From Diabrotica undecimpunctata (Eukaryota > Arthropoda > Insecta > Coleoptera > Chrysomelidae): a stretch of DNA of 64,000 bases. Under the pieces are notes generated by a model. That model saw nothing but the letters and a program-made list of their open reading frames with translations. It was not told the DNA's origin and did no database searches. Positions 35,890 through 46,134 of this stretch are shown here, piece after piece. Both the position numbers and the translations under genes were made by a program. The first letter of the stretch is position 1; every line of letters starts with the position of its first letter. Where the stretch lies: contig NC_092803.1 in the NCBI RefSeq assembly GCF_040954645.1, forward strand, positions 8,805,230 to 8,869,229, in the 5' to 3' direction.

Positions 35890-36073
35890 TTCAGGAAATT
35901 TAATTTAATTTACTTAATTTAATCATTTGTTTAACAATAATTATTTAATCATTATTTAATACTTAGTTTTAGTATGTACTTGTATTATGGTTAGCATATT
36001 TTTGTTAAATTTTTTAAAATGGGGACATCCCGTAAATAAATAAATAAATAAGAAAGTGTAAGAACAGTCCTCA

Positions 36074-36103
36074 TATCGTCGGTGACCTGGCAATTTCTCC
36101 TAT
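36074..36103 (+). repeat. Left 30-bp terminal inverted repeat
   Basis: tatcgtcggtgacct.gcaat.tctcctat; pairs with 39298-39327 with two mismatches. It contains one copy of the subterminal motif. Confidence 0.92.
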
Positions 36104-36105
36104 CT
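36090..36105 (+). repeat. Subterminal motif, site 1
   Basis: gcaatttctcctatct, part of the left inverted repeat. Other sites: 36220 (+), 36480 (-), 36521 (-), 39092 (+), 39122 (+), 39298 (-). Confidence 0.85.
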
Positions 36106-36219
36106 GCATTTTTTTATGAAAATGAGTTATCGATGAATTCGGAATCTGCTTATAGCAAAGATTTGTCTGTAGAACTCCTATGAACGAGAAAAATGTCTAA
36201 ATATATAAAAATGCCACTT

Positions 36220-36235
36220 GCAATTTCTCCTATCT
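36220..36235 (+). repeat. Subterminal motif, site 2
   Basis: Exact second copy of gcaatttctcctatct. A degenerate version (gcaacatgtcctatct) follows at 36259. Confidence 0.85.
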
Positions 36236-36354
36236 AAATTCACGCGGTAAACTACATGCAACATGTCCTATCTTGTCAGTTTGTATAGTGCAATCATAGG
36301 GTATAGTAAGCTGTTAGAGTTCGAGTTGTTTATCAACGAAATACGATATTTCTG

Positions 36355-36481
36355 GTAAGTTTCACAAGCTATTATGTACATATTAATGATAATATTATGT
36401 GATTATAAAATCTGAAGTAATAGGATTCTAAACTAAAACGATAAACATAGACAAAGATCTAGTTTTTATAATTTTTTTCAG
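36355..36481 (+). other. 5' UTR intron of the transposase gene
   Basis: Donor ttctg|gtaagtttc at 36355 and acceptor aatttttttcag| ending at 36481 define a 127-bp intron with a T-rich acceptor tract, 80 bp before the start ATG. Both sites match insect consensus. It implies a promoter between 36104 and 36354. Confidence 0.65.
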
Positions 36482-36495
36482 ATAGGAGAATTTGC
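36480..36495 (-). repeat. Subterminal motif, site 3
   Basis: Reverse complement gcaaattctcctatct; overlaps the splice acceptor at 36480-36481. Confidence 0.8.
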
Positions 36496-36520
36496 AAGTA
36501 GGCAACAGATAGCATTTACT

Positions 36521-36534
36521 GATAGGAGAATTTG
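36521..36534 (-). repeat. Subterminal motif, site 4
   Basis: gataggagaatttg, reverse complement of the motif core, 28 bp before the transposase ATG. Confidence 0.75.
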
Positions 36535-36561
36535 TGTGTCTTAATAAACTGTATAGTAATC

Positions 36562-38859
36562 ATGTCGAAGAGAACTTTGCGTATGCTTGCAATGGCTAAC
36601 GAAAACTTAGTTGTAAATAGAAGCGACGAAATAGACACTCTACTAGTAAACGAACTGGTAAACTCTGGTGAAATCAACGAATGGGAAAACCTAAATATAT
36701 ACAGTACGCCTATAGTTATGGTAATAGACGAACCTCAGCCTGAAGACAATCATACGATTACTACGCTTACAACATTGCAAAATTGTACGGAGCAGGAAGA
36801 CTTTGACTTAAGCGATTGCTTAAAAGACTTTAACGAAATTGACTCTTTAGCGGATAATAATAATTGTATTATATCAAGTGATAGTGTATCTCAAGAAATT
36901 CATTTTTTGAATAACAGCTGTTCTGATGACAATAACTCTGTAAACCTCGCGTTAGATAATTTAACAAATAAACAAGTACTGTTGCCAAATGAACAAAATG
37001 AAAGGGTGGTATCTCTTCTGCCATATGAATGTTCTAGTGACGAAGACGAAACTTATGAAGCTACAAATACCAGTGATGATCAAGAAAGTTCTAATACTGG
37101 TATAAACAATAATATTGAAAGAAATCTGGTGAACACAAACGGTGATGTTAAAGTTACCATGAAGAGAAAAAGGAAGCTGGGTCAGAATAAAAATGAATGG
37201 AAAAGATATAAAAACAAAAAACTGCGAATGAAAGGTGAAGTATACATGGGGTTTAGTAAAAAATCCGGGAAGATCAAGCAAGATATACCAAGAAAAGCAA
37301 AATGTTTAAAATAGGCGTGTACTTCAGAAAAATGTCGAAACTCCAAATTAAGATATTGCAAAGAATTTACCGAACAGTGCAAAAATCATATCGTTAAGAA
37401 ATTCTGGGGTATGACTTGGGATCAACGTAAGGTCTTTGTAGCATCTCATGTATTTAAAACTCCAACATTTAAATCAAACAAGGAAAATGCAAAAAGACAA
37501 GGTACATACACTTACTATTTACATGACGGGAATGAAAACTTACAAGTATGTCGTACCATGTTCACAAACACATTAGATATAGGTTATAAAACTATTCACT
37601 ATTGGGTTGATAATAGTTCTTGCGGTATGACTGACGAATCATCATATGTTTCTACCAAGAAAATGGTAAAGAATAGGTATACAAAAAGTCATAAATACTT
37701 GGAACAATTTTTTGAGAGTTTAACAAAACTTCCATCACACTATTGTCGTAGCGAAACACAAAAATTATATTTAGAATATTCTTTTACAAGTATGTCAGAT
37801 TTGTATGGTGTTTATGTGAATAGTTTTTATCAAGAAAAGAATATAACTCCTTTAGGTCGCAACGTATTCTCAACACGATTTAAGGAGAATAATTTTGCTT
37901 TATATACACCAAAAAAAGACCAATGCAATATTTGTTTTGCATTTAAATACAAGAATACGACTGAAGAAGAATATAGAGCTCACATAAAAAGAAAAGAAGA
38001 CGCCAGAGAAGCTAAAACTTTGGATAAAGCCACAAGTGAAAGAGATGAAATAATAGCACTAACAATGGACCTACAAGCCGTAAAGTTGTGCCCATATGTA
38101 CCAGCGTATAAAATGTACTTCAAAACCAAATTGTCCTGCCATAACTTCACAGTTTACAACCTAAAAACTCGGGATGTTATGTGCTATTGGTTTTCAGAAA
38201 ACGAGAATAACCAGCTCAAAGCATCCACATTTGTTTCCTGTATCATACATTATTTAGAGGAGAATTGTGTTACCGACTACAAAACGCCAGTCGTTATTTA
38301 TTCTGATGGCTGCGGTTATCAAAATCGTAATAATGTCCTGGCCAACGCTTTACTAAACTTTACCATCAAGCATAATGTGTTAGTGTCTCAAAAATATCTT
38401 GAACCGGGTCACTCTCAAATGGAATGTGACTCGCTACATAGTACGATAGAAAGAAGTCTTAAAAATAAGGAAATCCATCTACCAAGTGACTACGCTACCA
38501 TTACAGTTCAAGCAAGGAAAGGAACTAAGCCATATAGAGTGAAAATATTAGACCATACGTTTTTTAAAGACTATTCATCGTCCAACCACATGCGATATTC
38601 CTCAATCCGACCTGGAAGAAAAGCTTATGACCCAACCATTAATGATATAAAATGTATCAAATACAATCCAGCAGGGACCATAGAAATAAAAACTGAACAT
38701 AAAGGAGAATACTTGCAAGTCCCCATCAGACCAAAGAATATCCCAACAATTTTGGACTATCCACCTTTATTTCTATTGCCTTCTAAAATAAAAACGGAGA
38801 AATGGCAACATTTGCAGAATCTAAAGTCGACCCTACCGAAAGATACACATTTATTTTAA
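36562..38859 (+). pseudogene. GHS-family DDE transposase, full-length with a single TAG
   Basis: ATG at 36562 (MSKRTLRMLAMANENL) opens 765 codons in one frame, interrupted only by TAG at 37312-37314 (codon 251); the frame continues directly (ACTSEKCRNSKLRYCKEFTE). Residues 1-250: acidic, disordered, ending in a Lys/Arg-rich segment. 252-290: Cys-rich C..C..C plus (F)W region. About 460: Cys pair CNICFAFK. Presumed catalytic residues: Asp about 503 (TMDLQ), Asp about 582 (YSDGCGYQNRN) and an acidic residue in PGHSQMECDSLHSTIE (about 615-630). The C-terminal region contains YSSIRPGRKAYDP. It would act in the nucleus on the flanking inverted repeats. I chose this ATG because upstream in-frame codons lie in the UTR. 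Readthrough of TAG is possible but unproven; superfamily is uncertain (Sola-like is a guess). Confidence 0.85.
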
Positions 38860-38959
38860 TGATAGCCTTTTACACGGGTAGATCCTTTTATTTTGTTCGA
38901 TTTGACATAATTATGAAAATAATTTTTGTTTGTTGTTTTTTCGAAGTTTCGAGTGTTTT

Positions 38960-38988
38960 AATAAATGTTTTGTATTAGTATGAATAAA
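38960..38988 (+). terminator. Polyadenylation signals of the transposase gene
   Basis: Two aataaa hexamers, 38960-38965 and 38983-38988, lie 100-130 bp after the transposase stop codon and inside the right terminal region. Confidence 0.6.
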
Positions 38989-39091
38989 ATGTTTAATTTA
39001 ATTTCAAAGAATTATTTATTTTATTTGGACAAAAGGCAGCTATGCTTAATTTTAATAAACAACAACTCCTAAGTTCACATTAAATGAAAAG

Positions 39092-39105
39092 CAATATCTC
39101 CTATG
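39092..39105 (+). repeat. Subterminal motif, site 5
   Basis: gcaatatctcctat, right subterminal region. Confidence 0.8.
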
Positions 39106-39121
39106 AGTAATAGTACTTAAA

Positions 39122-39137
39122 GCAATACCTCCTATCT
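39122..39137 (+). repeat. Subterminal motif, site 6
   Basis: gcaatacctcctatct, right subterminal region, 30 bp after site 5. Confidence 0.8.
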
Positions 39138-39297
39138 CGCTTAACAAAACTAAATTCACTTAAATATTAACTTTTTCATAATAAGTAAACATGTCGCTTT
39201 CACGCAGAACATAAAACACAAAAAAACCATTGAAATATATTAAAATGTTATACTTATAAAGTTTTTTGTCTCTCCTGAAAAGTTTAGGTGAAGTCAC

Positions 39298-39327
39298 ATA
39301 GGAGATATTGCAAGGTCACCGACGATA
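39298..39327 (-). repeat. Right 30-bp terminal inverted repeat
   Basis: Reverse complement of 36074-36103 with two mismatches. Its outer end abuts the decayed orphan reading frame at 39320-40890. Confidence 0.92.
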
Positions 39328-40890
39328 CATTTTGTTACGTGTGTGGTGATTTAACAATAGGAAAGCATCAACGAAACATAACAGACTTTATAAAGAAAGC
39401 TTATCACGCTTACTTCGGTATAAAGCTTGGTGATCAGGATACACCTTGGGCCCGGCACGAAGTGGGCTTTCAGTGTGTCGAACTACTGAGAAAATGGACA
39501 AAAGGTCACCATTACTCTTTACCCTTCGGCATTCCTATTGTATGGAGGGAACCAAAAAACCATTGAGACGACTGCTACTTTTGCTCCTGCGATATCAAGT
39601 GTTTCAATTCAAAAATTAAACACAAAATTCAATATTCTGATTTACCTTCTTATAAACGACCTGTATCTCCTGGACCAGGAATCCCTTTTCCTCCACCTTT
39701 TCTTCACACCTTCCAACAGCAATCATCAGATGAAAGTTCAGACAAAAAAAACCGATGAAGACGAATTCAATCCTGAGATAGACCAACCTCAAAAGTTTAT
39801 CCAAGGTGAACTAAATGACCTAGTGAGAGACTTGGGCCTATCGAAGGATGCTGCATAAATCTTATGATCACGACTGAAAGATAAAAATCTCTTGGCTCCA
39901 GGTCATTTTCGTGGTATAGGCATCGTGAAAAAGAGTTCGCGAAATATTTTTCTCAGGAGGGTTCACTGGTGTATTATCATAATATTCTTAAAGTAGTCAT
40001 GAAACTGGGAGCTGACAATTACGATTCCACATCATGACGGGTATTTATTGATCCTTCTAAGAGAAGTCTGAAATTGTCTTGTTGCAAATGGTAATACTTA
40101 TGCCTCAATACCTGTTGCTTACTCCGTGCATCTTATGACACATATGAGAATATTGAGCTGTTGCTAAATAAAATAAAGTATAGCGAATATTGTTGGCAAC
40201 TCTGTGGATATCTTCAAATAATATCCATGCTTTTGGGTCAGCAGTCTGGATTCACAAAGTATCCATGTTTTTTGTGCGAGTGGAACAGTCGAATACGAAA
40301 TTTACATTACGTTAAGAAAGAGTATTCACTCAGAGAAAGACTTATACTGGAACAAACAAATGTGTAACGTGAAACGCTAGTTGACCCAAAATTAGTTCTT
40401 TTGTCTCCTCTTCACATAAAGTTAGGATTTATAAATCAGTTTGTCAAAGCTGTAGATAAACAAGGTGACTGATTTAAATATCTGTGCGACAAATTTTCTG
40501 CACTTTCTAAAGCTAAACTTAAAGAAGGAATTTTTGTAGGCCCTCAAATTCGAATCTTAAAATCGGACAGATTGTTCCAGAATACAATAACCCAGGATGA
40601 ATCTGAAGCATGGAGTTCTTTCGTAGAAGTCATAGGCGGTTTCCTTGGAAACAACTCCAATGTATGAAGACATTGGAGCCAAATTCTGGATTCACACGTT
40701 GACTATTTTCCTGATAATCCTTGAGCTGTCAGCGAGGAGCAGGGAGAGACGTTCGGTCAAGATATAAAGGAGATGGATCGACGTTACCAAGGAAGATGGG
40801 ATATAAAAATGATGGCTGATTACTGCTGGACCTTGAAGAGACTCGATCATAAAAATCCATAAAAAGAAGACCATAAAACGCAGTTATCAT
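39320..40890 (+). pseudogene. Decayed member of an orphan multicopy insect protein family
   Basis: The + strand, over several frames, shows TDDTFCYVCGDLTIGKHQRN, ITDFIKKAYHAYFGIKLGDQ, DTPWARHEVGFQCVELLRKW, FGIPIVWREPKNH (39288-39566), then DDCYFCSCDIK, GELNDLVRDLGLSKDAA (39805-39858), LLGQQSGFTKYPCFLCEWNS (40212-40300), HIKLGFINQFVKAVDK (near 40425), GIFVGPQIRILKSDRLFQ and at the end YQGRWDIKMMADYCWTLKR (near 40790-40840). These blocks belong to a repeated, function-unknown family often annotated as hypothetical in insects. Cys pairs at both ends suggest metal binding. Many stops and shifts make it dead. Its reading begins at the right inverted repeat of the neighbouring transposon, so the 5' part may be displaced or lost. 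Confidence 0.65.
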
Positions 40891-41179
40891 GGAAAAAGAG
40901 AACGGTTTTATTAAAAAAAAAACCAAATATTGTCTAACGTCGATCATACTGGATTCTGTTTTAAGAACAACTCAATTTTGCAGTGTAATTTTGTATTAAT
41001 TAAGTTTCAACAAATAATTTCTTAGTATTTTTGGCAGTTTCTATGAAAAATTTCAAACACACTTTTCTTGAAAACCTGACGACGTGCTTAAAAAAACTAA
41101 GTACAGATTCGTGATCAGTACATCCCATTTACTATAGGACCCCTATTAAACTTAAAACATTTCTCATGAAAAAAAAATG

Positions 41180-41380
41180 TAGGCCTGTGTAATTTGGAGA
41201 AATTAATTGATTCTGGAAACGTTCCGGGGAGAAGACCAAGAGGACGGAATTCAGGAAGTCATATCCAGAATTCAGCGGGCTACTGATTAAAAAGTTAATT
41301 AATAATAAAACATTAGAAAATAGAGACCGATGGAGAAAATTTATTAGGAGTATTGGAGGAAATCACGATCCTCAGTAATT
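41180..41380 (+). pseudogene. LINE RT C-terminal tail remnant
   Basis: The + strand reads SGNVPGRRPRGRN and, in another frame, LENRDRWRKFIRSIGGNHDPQ, the ending of an insect LINE polymerase tail (basic P-G-(R)RP-RGR motif, then (N)R.RWR.F....). It is very short and shifted. Confidence 0.55.
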
Positions 41381-41385
41381 GAGAA

Positions 41386-42680
41386 ACAACAAGAGAGAAA
41401 CAGAGATGCGGCATTTACCTTTTCCATGATCTTAACGTGGAACTATAAGCTAATTTATATAATTGCATTGTATTGTTGATATCTTTTATTTTTTTGGTAT
41501 GTAGATTTATTTATATGTAGATTTTTTTGGTTTGGTATGTAATTTGCTGAATATTTCTTGATTAACGTTTTAATTTAGGCTGCCTATTCACTAACTTTTC
41601 TAAAGTTTTATCTTATTTTAATCAGAGCATTTTGATGTGTGCAAATAGACTAATTGGCAAATCGCTATGCATTTCCATTCTTAAAACATTAAAGTTGAGT
41701 CAACAGAATAATAAAAAAAAATTCTCCGAATTCGGGTCATTTCGATATTCGTGTAATTGTCTAAAAATTCTTATGGAACATTTTAAGTGTATTAAAATCT
41801 TCTTTTTAAATATGACAAAGATTTTATACAACACTTTGCAGTCTCGAATTTTATTAGAGACTAGTTAAATTGCAAATTATACATAAAAAATTTAAAATGT
41901 CTGTAATATATTTCGCGAAGTGGTATTAAACGACCATAAAGACTAAAAACAGCTCGAAAATTGATATCCTTTTAATACTTGAACCCTCCTTCGAATCCAA
42001 TATTTTTCACCTCACCCTCTCGCCTGATTTTATCGGCGAATAAAACTATCGAAATGCGAAATAAAAGATGACAAATACTCTTTTGATCTCTCTATTTGTA
42101 CCATCAAGGAGCTAGATGTCGGGAAGAAGAGAAGAGTCGTAATGTTATCGCAAGTTTAATAGAAGCGGGATTTTTCCGATTACCAATAAAAGTAGTCCCA
42201 AGCGGTCAGAAACGTATAACACGGCAATTTCCACTTGAATCGAGTGATCAGAGCTTTTCCGAGTCGGGATGGCCGAACCGGGAAGTATTGGGAATATCCA
42301 AGGACGTGCTCATAAAAAAACGTGTTTAGGAAAAGGATTTTTGGTCAGGAATTGTCGCTTAAAATATAAAGAATAAATGAGAGATTGTGTACTTGTCTTT
42401 ACCGGCAGTAGTAGTCTATTTCTTCTTTATGTGCCATTTTATTTAAGAATGTTGGCAATCATTGCGTCAATTCGCATTTTTGTGCTGCTCTTAACAAGTC
42501 AAAGCAATTGCATTTAAACTAAGTCATGAAATTGTTCAACCAGGAAGTTTTGTTTCTTCCTTGTATTATCCGCTGCATTATTATTCAAAACCAGTTATAA
42601 CATTCGCCTCGCATTACATGTTCTAGGTATTGTAATTTTAATAATAATGTTCAAAATTTCTTTGTTTTTTCCACTATTCT
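41386..42680. other. Probable intron sequence, no gene seen
   Basis: 41960-42330 is less AT-rich and apparently unique. A short frame there has no recognisable motif. No exon with splice context was found. Confidence 0.35.
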
Positions 42681-43184
42681 TTTTTATTTTTTTATTTATT
42701 TATTTTCAACGAGCTGCTGACCAATAAGATTAACAATGTTTACAATGTATACAATAAAACAAAATAAAGTAAAAAAATCACAAACTTAATCACGTAATTT
42801 AGTTTTACACATCAAAATGATGATTACCTATTCCACAACCACTCAAATTACCAACACTAAATAAACACATGCCTGAGACCAGAAATGAATTCAAGAAAAT
42901 CTAGATCTGGGTGAATATTTACCCATCTTAGTGATCGAGATAAAAAATTATTATACATATGCATAGTTAGTTGTGTGAAGAGGAACATAAAAAGTTTGGA
43001 AAAAAACATACAGAATTTAAAACACTTCACAATTATATTTAGGTATATAAAAACATATAGTTAAAACTTTTAAAAGTGTCGTCAAAATTTATACAGTAGC
43101 AAACCGTTTTCGATCAAATCAGATCATCCTCAGTGCCTTTTGTAGTTGAAACTAACAATAAATTTGTGGCTGTGACATCCATAT

Positions 43185-43648
43185 GGCAAGAGTAAGTGGT
43201 TGCCTCCGAGAAACCATATGGAGAAACAAATATCTGACCATGGAAAGCAAAATGAAAGTATACAAGACAACAGTAAGACCAATCCTAACATATGCAGCGG
43301 AGACAAGGACCGATACAAGAAAGACGAAACAACAAATCAACAATGTCGAAATGAAAGTATTAAGATCAATAGCGGGCATATCATAAACCAACAGAAGTAT
43401 ACGCGAACAATGCAAAATTCAAAATATTAACAGGTGGATAAAAACAAGAAAAAAACTGGAACGAACATGTAAACCGAATGGAACCAGATAGATTAGCGAA
43501 CATCTGTAAAAACAACAAGCCGTATAGCAGAAGACCCGTTGGAAGGCCGCCAAAAAGGTGGAAAGATAATGTACAGTCAACAACGACTACAACAGAATAA
43601 GAGGCAGACAAACAGGAGTAATCCTAGTCGCGCGAAGAAGAAGACGAT
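43185..43648 (+). pseudogene. Nested LINE RT C-terminal fragment
   Basis: The + strand reads MARVSGCLRETIWRNKYLTM, ESKMKVYKTTVRPILTYAAE, TRTDTRKTKQQINNVEMKVL RSIAGIS and, after frameshifts, NEHVNRMEPDRLANICKNNK and RRPVGRPPKRWKDN. It ends in gcgaagaagaagacgat. atccatat occurs directly before (43177-43184) and after (43649-43656), a candidate target duplication. The type (GCL...IWRNK...KVYKT.VRP..TYA.ET) is the same tail family as 46850-47285. Confidence 0.8.
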
Positions 43649-44029
43649 ATCCATATATGGGTTTACATCATTCCAAAATTAAATTATATGGTGACTCTAG
43701 GTCGATGGCATTGGATAAAATTTAATACTTGAGGAGCTACATGTCTCCCTGCTCGGTTTTTAACACGTGGTTCTTGTCAGTTAAAACGAGACAGACCAAC
43801 TCAACTCAACTCCCTACTGGGATTTTCTCATTAATTTTTATAAAAAATTTTGTTTAATCAAGCACAAGTCTGTAGAATTAATTATGCCATAAAGCATCTT
43901 TGCATCTTTAACTAATCGTCGGTCATACAATTAAAGAATACCAAGTTGGGTTTCAATTTGATCATAATTTACTTGCTTTAATTGAAAAGGTATACCCTGT
44001 TTATATGCTACATACTTCAAGAATTTGTT

Positions 44030-45375
44030 TTAGTTTGATATTTAAATATTATAAGATGGAGACCATACAACAATGGGGTCTAACTAAAGAACGATATAGT
44101 AATTTAATCTCTTCAATATTCTGAAAGTCTCTAGTGAATCTTTTTATAAAGCCAAACATTTGTAAAGATTTGGAAATTATTGACATTAATGCGATTCAAA
44201 TAAAAGTTTAGAGTCTAAATTAATTCCCAGATCACGAATTTTGGTTACCCAGTCAACAAGAATGTTCTGTATATAAAAATTATATTCCATTGGGTCTCTC
44301 GATCGTCCAAAAGAAACAGCATGACACTTGGATGCGTTCAAGGCCATGGCATTCAACTCACACCACTCACTCAACCGATCGAGATCGTGATGAAGATTAA
44401 CATAATCTTCTGTATTATTGATAATTGTGTAGCACTTTAGATCATCTGCAAAAAGAAGAGGTGAACTGTGCTGGAAGCACCAGTGTATATCATTGATGAA
44501 TATGTTAAATAACAGGGGTACCAAATGAGGACACTGGGGTACTCCGGAATGAACCTTAATCTCACTGGAAACAAAATCCTTGATACGCATCATCTGAACT
44601 CATTATGGTTGACCCGATCAAAGGCCTTGGAGAAATCAGTGTATAGTGCATGTACCCTACAGCCCCTCTCCATAGCCTACCTCAGGGCCTTCCACAAACA
44701 CTAGTGTATTACATTCAGTTGATCTGCTATTCCGAAATCTAAATTGTTGGTCGACTAGCTGTTTTTCAAGTGAAGCTGTAAAATAGTCACAGACTAGATA
44801 GCTGTACAAAACATTCAAATATCTTTGGTATTACACTAATTATACTAATGCGCGTGTAATTATTCACCGATGAATTATCTCCCGCTTTAAAAATGGGTGT
44901 TAAAAAACTATTTTTTTCAACATTCTGGAAATTCACCCTTATTTAAGAATAGAAAAAAAATGTGAATAAGAAGTTTGGATAATATAAAACAACAATTCTT
45001 GAGAAAGCTGGGAGGAAATCCATCAGGCCAGGACCCTTATTCACACCCAGTTCCTTTAAATAAATATCAGATATAGTTATATTGAAACCAGTGAAGTTAG
45101 TAAGACCTAGTGAAGGTGAGTCACTAGATATGTCACCTATTTGAGTGAAATAGACTATAGACAAATATTCTTTTACAATATCTGGTACGTAACTGGATTC
45201 AACACCACCATAACTCAACACAGCGGGCAAGGAAGGCTTTCCCCTCTGTGAATTTACAAACGACCAAAATCCCTTCAAATTATTTCCTAGTAATAATTCT
45301 GTTAAATAAATATAATTTCTGTAGCCTTCATGCTTTAATAACGGACTAAGCATAAATACAACAAAGATAATAAAA
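44030..45375 (-). pseudogene. LINE reverse transcriptase, frame-broken
   Basis: From 45375 downward: GYRNYIYLTELLLGNNLKGF then WSFVNSQRGKPSLPAVLSYG and YLKELGVNKGPGLMDFLPAF (fingers, G-P-(D/M)-..P). A degraded stretch at 44900-44600 still carries TDFSKAFDRVNHNE. 44186-44593 has VHSGVPQCPHLVPLLFNIFI, the catalytic PLLFADDLKCYT box and NASKCHAVSFGRSR. The thumb reads FGFIKRFTRDFQNIEEIKLL YRSLVRPHC. The GVPQG motif is GVPQC here. Frameshifts and a stop separate the parts. Confidence 0.85.
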
Positions 45376-45802
45376 TACTCCATAGCTCTTGTTTTCTTTT
45401 CTTCCCGCTGTATTTCTCTATCAACTGTCTCAAAGCAAACAAGGGGTCTGTTATCCTTCTTCCTGGCATAACCTAAAACTGTTTTTCTCCTATCGATGTC
45501 TCTCTCCTTAACCTTCGCTCTACAGTTTTTTCCCAAATTTTCATTGTATGCTACATTAACTTTATCCCTTTATCTCTCGAATGTCTCTTTATCTTTATAC
45601 AATAATACCATTACACTCTCTCTCCATGAATTGGGCATTCTTCCTTCCTTATATATATCCTACTCATAATTTGCCATAAAATATCAACCCATTCCTCCCC
45701 TAGAGCCTTCCAAACCTCCACAGGTATTTCATCACGTCCTACTGCCTTACAATTCTTTATCCTATTTAACGACCTCATCTTTCGCTATCCCCGTCGATCG
45801 GA

Positions 45803-45814
45803 TAGCCAAGCGGG
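45803..45814 (+). promoter_or_regulatory. Pol III box A of the SINE
   Basis: tagccaagcggg matches TRGCNNAGYNGG at every position, 9 bp from the SINE start. Confidence 0.9.
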
Positions 45815-45857
45815 CTGGGCGGCTGGCTTCTCCTTCGCTTCAATGCGAGAGATGTCA

Positions 45858-45867
45858 GTTCAAATCC
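45858..45867 (+). promoter_or_regulatory. Pol III box B of the SINE
   Basis: gttcaaatcc matches GWTCRANNCC at every position, 43 bp after box A, the spacing of a tRNA gene with a variable arm. Confidence 0.9.
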
Positions 45868-46061
45868 CCGGCTCGGTGAATAGCAAACAAAAAGGCTAAC
45901 GCAGTAGTTTAAAATTCTAAAATGAATCTGCGGCTTAGTCTAGAATATGCTGGTATCTGATCGGCCTATGGTGGAGCAGTACGGCAAGAGATAAGGGCTT
46001 GCGGCTAGGTGATACTCCTCCATAGATCCCTACCGGAAGGGCGTGGAACGCCTAAATACCG

Positions 46062-46063
<2 letters not shown>

Positions 46064-46132
<69 letters not shown>
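46064..46132. repeat. (TA)n tail of the SINE
   Basis: About 69 bp of TA between the SINE body and the right target duplication. Confidence 0.95.

Positions 46133-46134
<2 letters not shown>

Larger units (their letters stand above)
35540..36056 (+). mobile_element. 5'-truncated LINE, 3' end with TAAA tail
   Basis: The last part of a LINE reverse transcriptase (35546-35770) is followed by about 230 bp of AT-rich 3' sequence and ends in gggacatcccgtaaataaataaataaataa, an imperfect TAAA tail at 36029-36056. The GGGACATCCCGTAAATAAA ending is common in jockey-like LINEs of insects. The 5' boundary is approximate. The GHS-family transposon begins 18 bp after the tail. Confidence 0.7.
36074..39327 (+). 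mobile_element. Near-intact GHS-family DDE transposon
   Basis: 3254 bp between 30-bp terminal inverted repeats: 36074-36103 and 39298-39327, differing at only two positions, both starting tatcgtcggtgacct. Inside are a 5' UTR with a consensus intron (36355-36481), one transposase reading frame (36562-38859) and polyadenylation signals (aataaa at 38960 and 38983). A subterminal motif, gcaatttctcctatct, recurs at both ends in both orientations. Target duplication is unclear (atat / atac outside the gtcgg ends). It is the best preserved of three family members here; its only visible defect is one TAG in the transposase. Confidence 0.9.
42690..45375 (-). mobile_element. Jockey-like LINE, degraded, with a nested LINE tail
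   Basis: Minus-strand element. The 5' side begins near 45375 with YIYLTELLLGNNLKGFWSFVNS; the polymerase core is at 44186-44593 and the thumb continues to about 44030 (MFGFIKRFTRDFQNIEEIKL). A plus-strand tttatttatttattttcaacg at 42685-42705 would be its TAAA-type tail. A + strand LINE tail lies inside at 43185-43648 with a candidate 8-bp duplication. Ends are approximate. Confidence 0.65.
45794..46130 (+). mobile_element. tRNA-derived SINE with TA tail and 17-bp target duplication
   Basis: A 270-bp body (tcgatcggatagccaagcgg ...) followed by a (TA)n tail to 46130/46132. An exact 17-bp direct repeat, atctttcgctatccccg, flanks it at 45777-45793 and 46131-46147. The head has perfect RNA polymerase III promoter boxes. 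The head resembles a tRNA gene (Leu/Ser-like by box A); the rest, with gtggagcagtacggcaagag and ctaccggaagggcgtggaac, is the SINE body of unknown origin. It has no coding capacity and would rely on a LINE partner. It lies in + orientation inside a minus-strand RTE-like LINE. Confidence 0.93.

Noticed and set aside
37232..37314. An intron that would remove the TAG codon of the transposase
   Set aside because: The good donor (aaag|gtgaag) gives an 80-bp intron that shifts frame; the frame-preserving donor is weak and the acceptor lacks a pyrimidine tract, and the removed part looks conserved in relatives.
44943..45536. A single 197-codon protein
   Set aside because: Its two halves belong to two different LINEs, and the N-terminal half is an out-of-frame reading of the RTE-like fragment (true frame IWEKTVERRLRRE).
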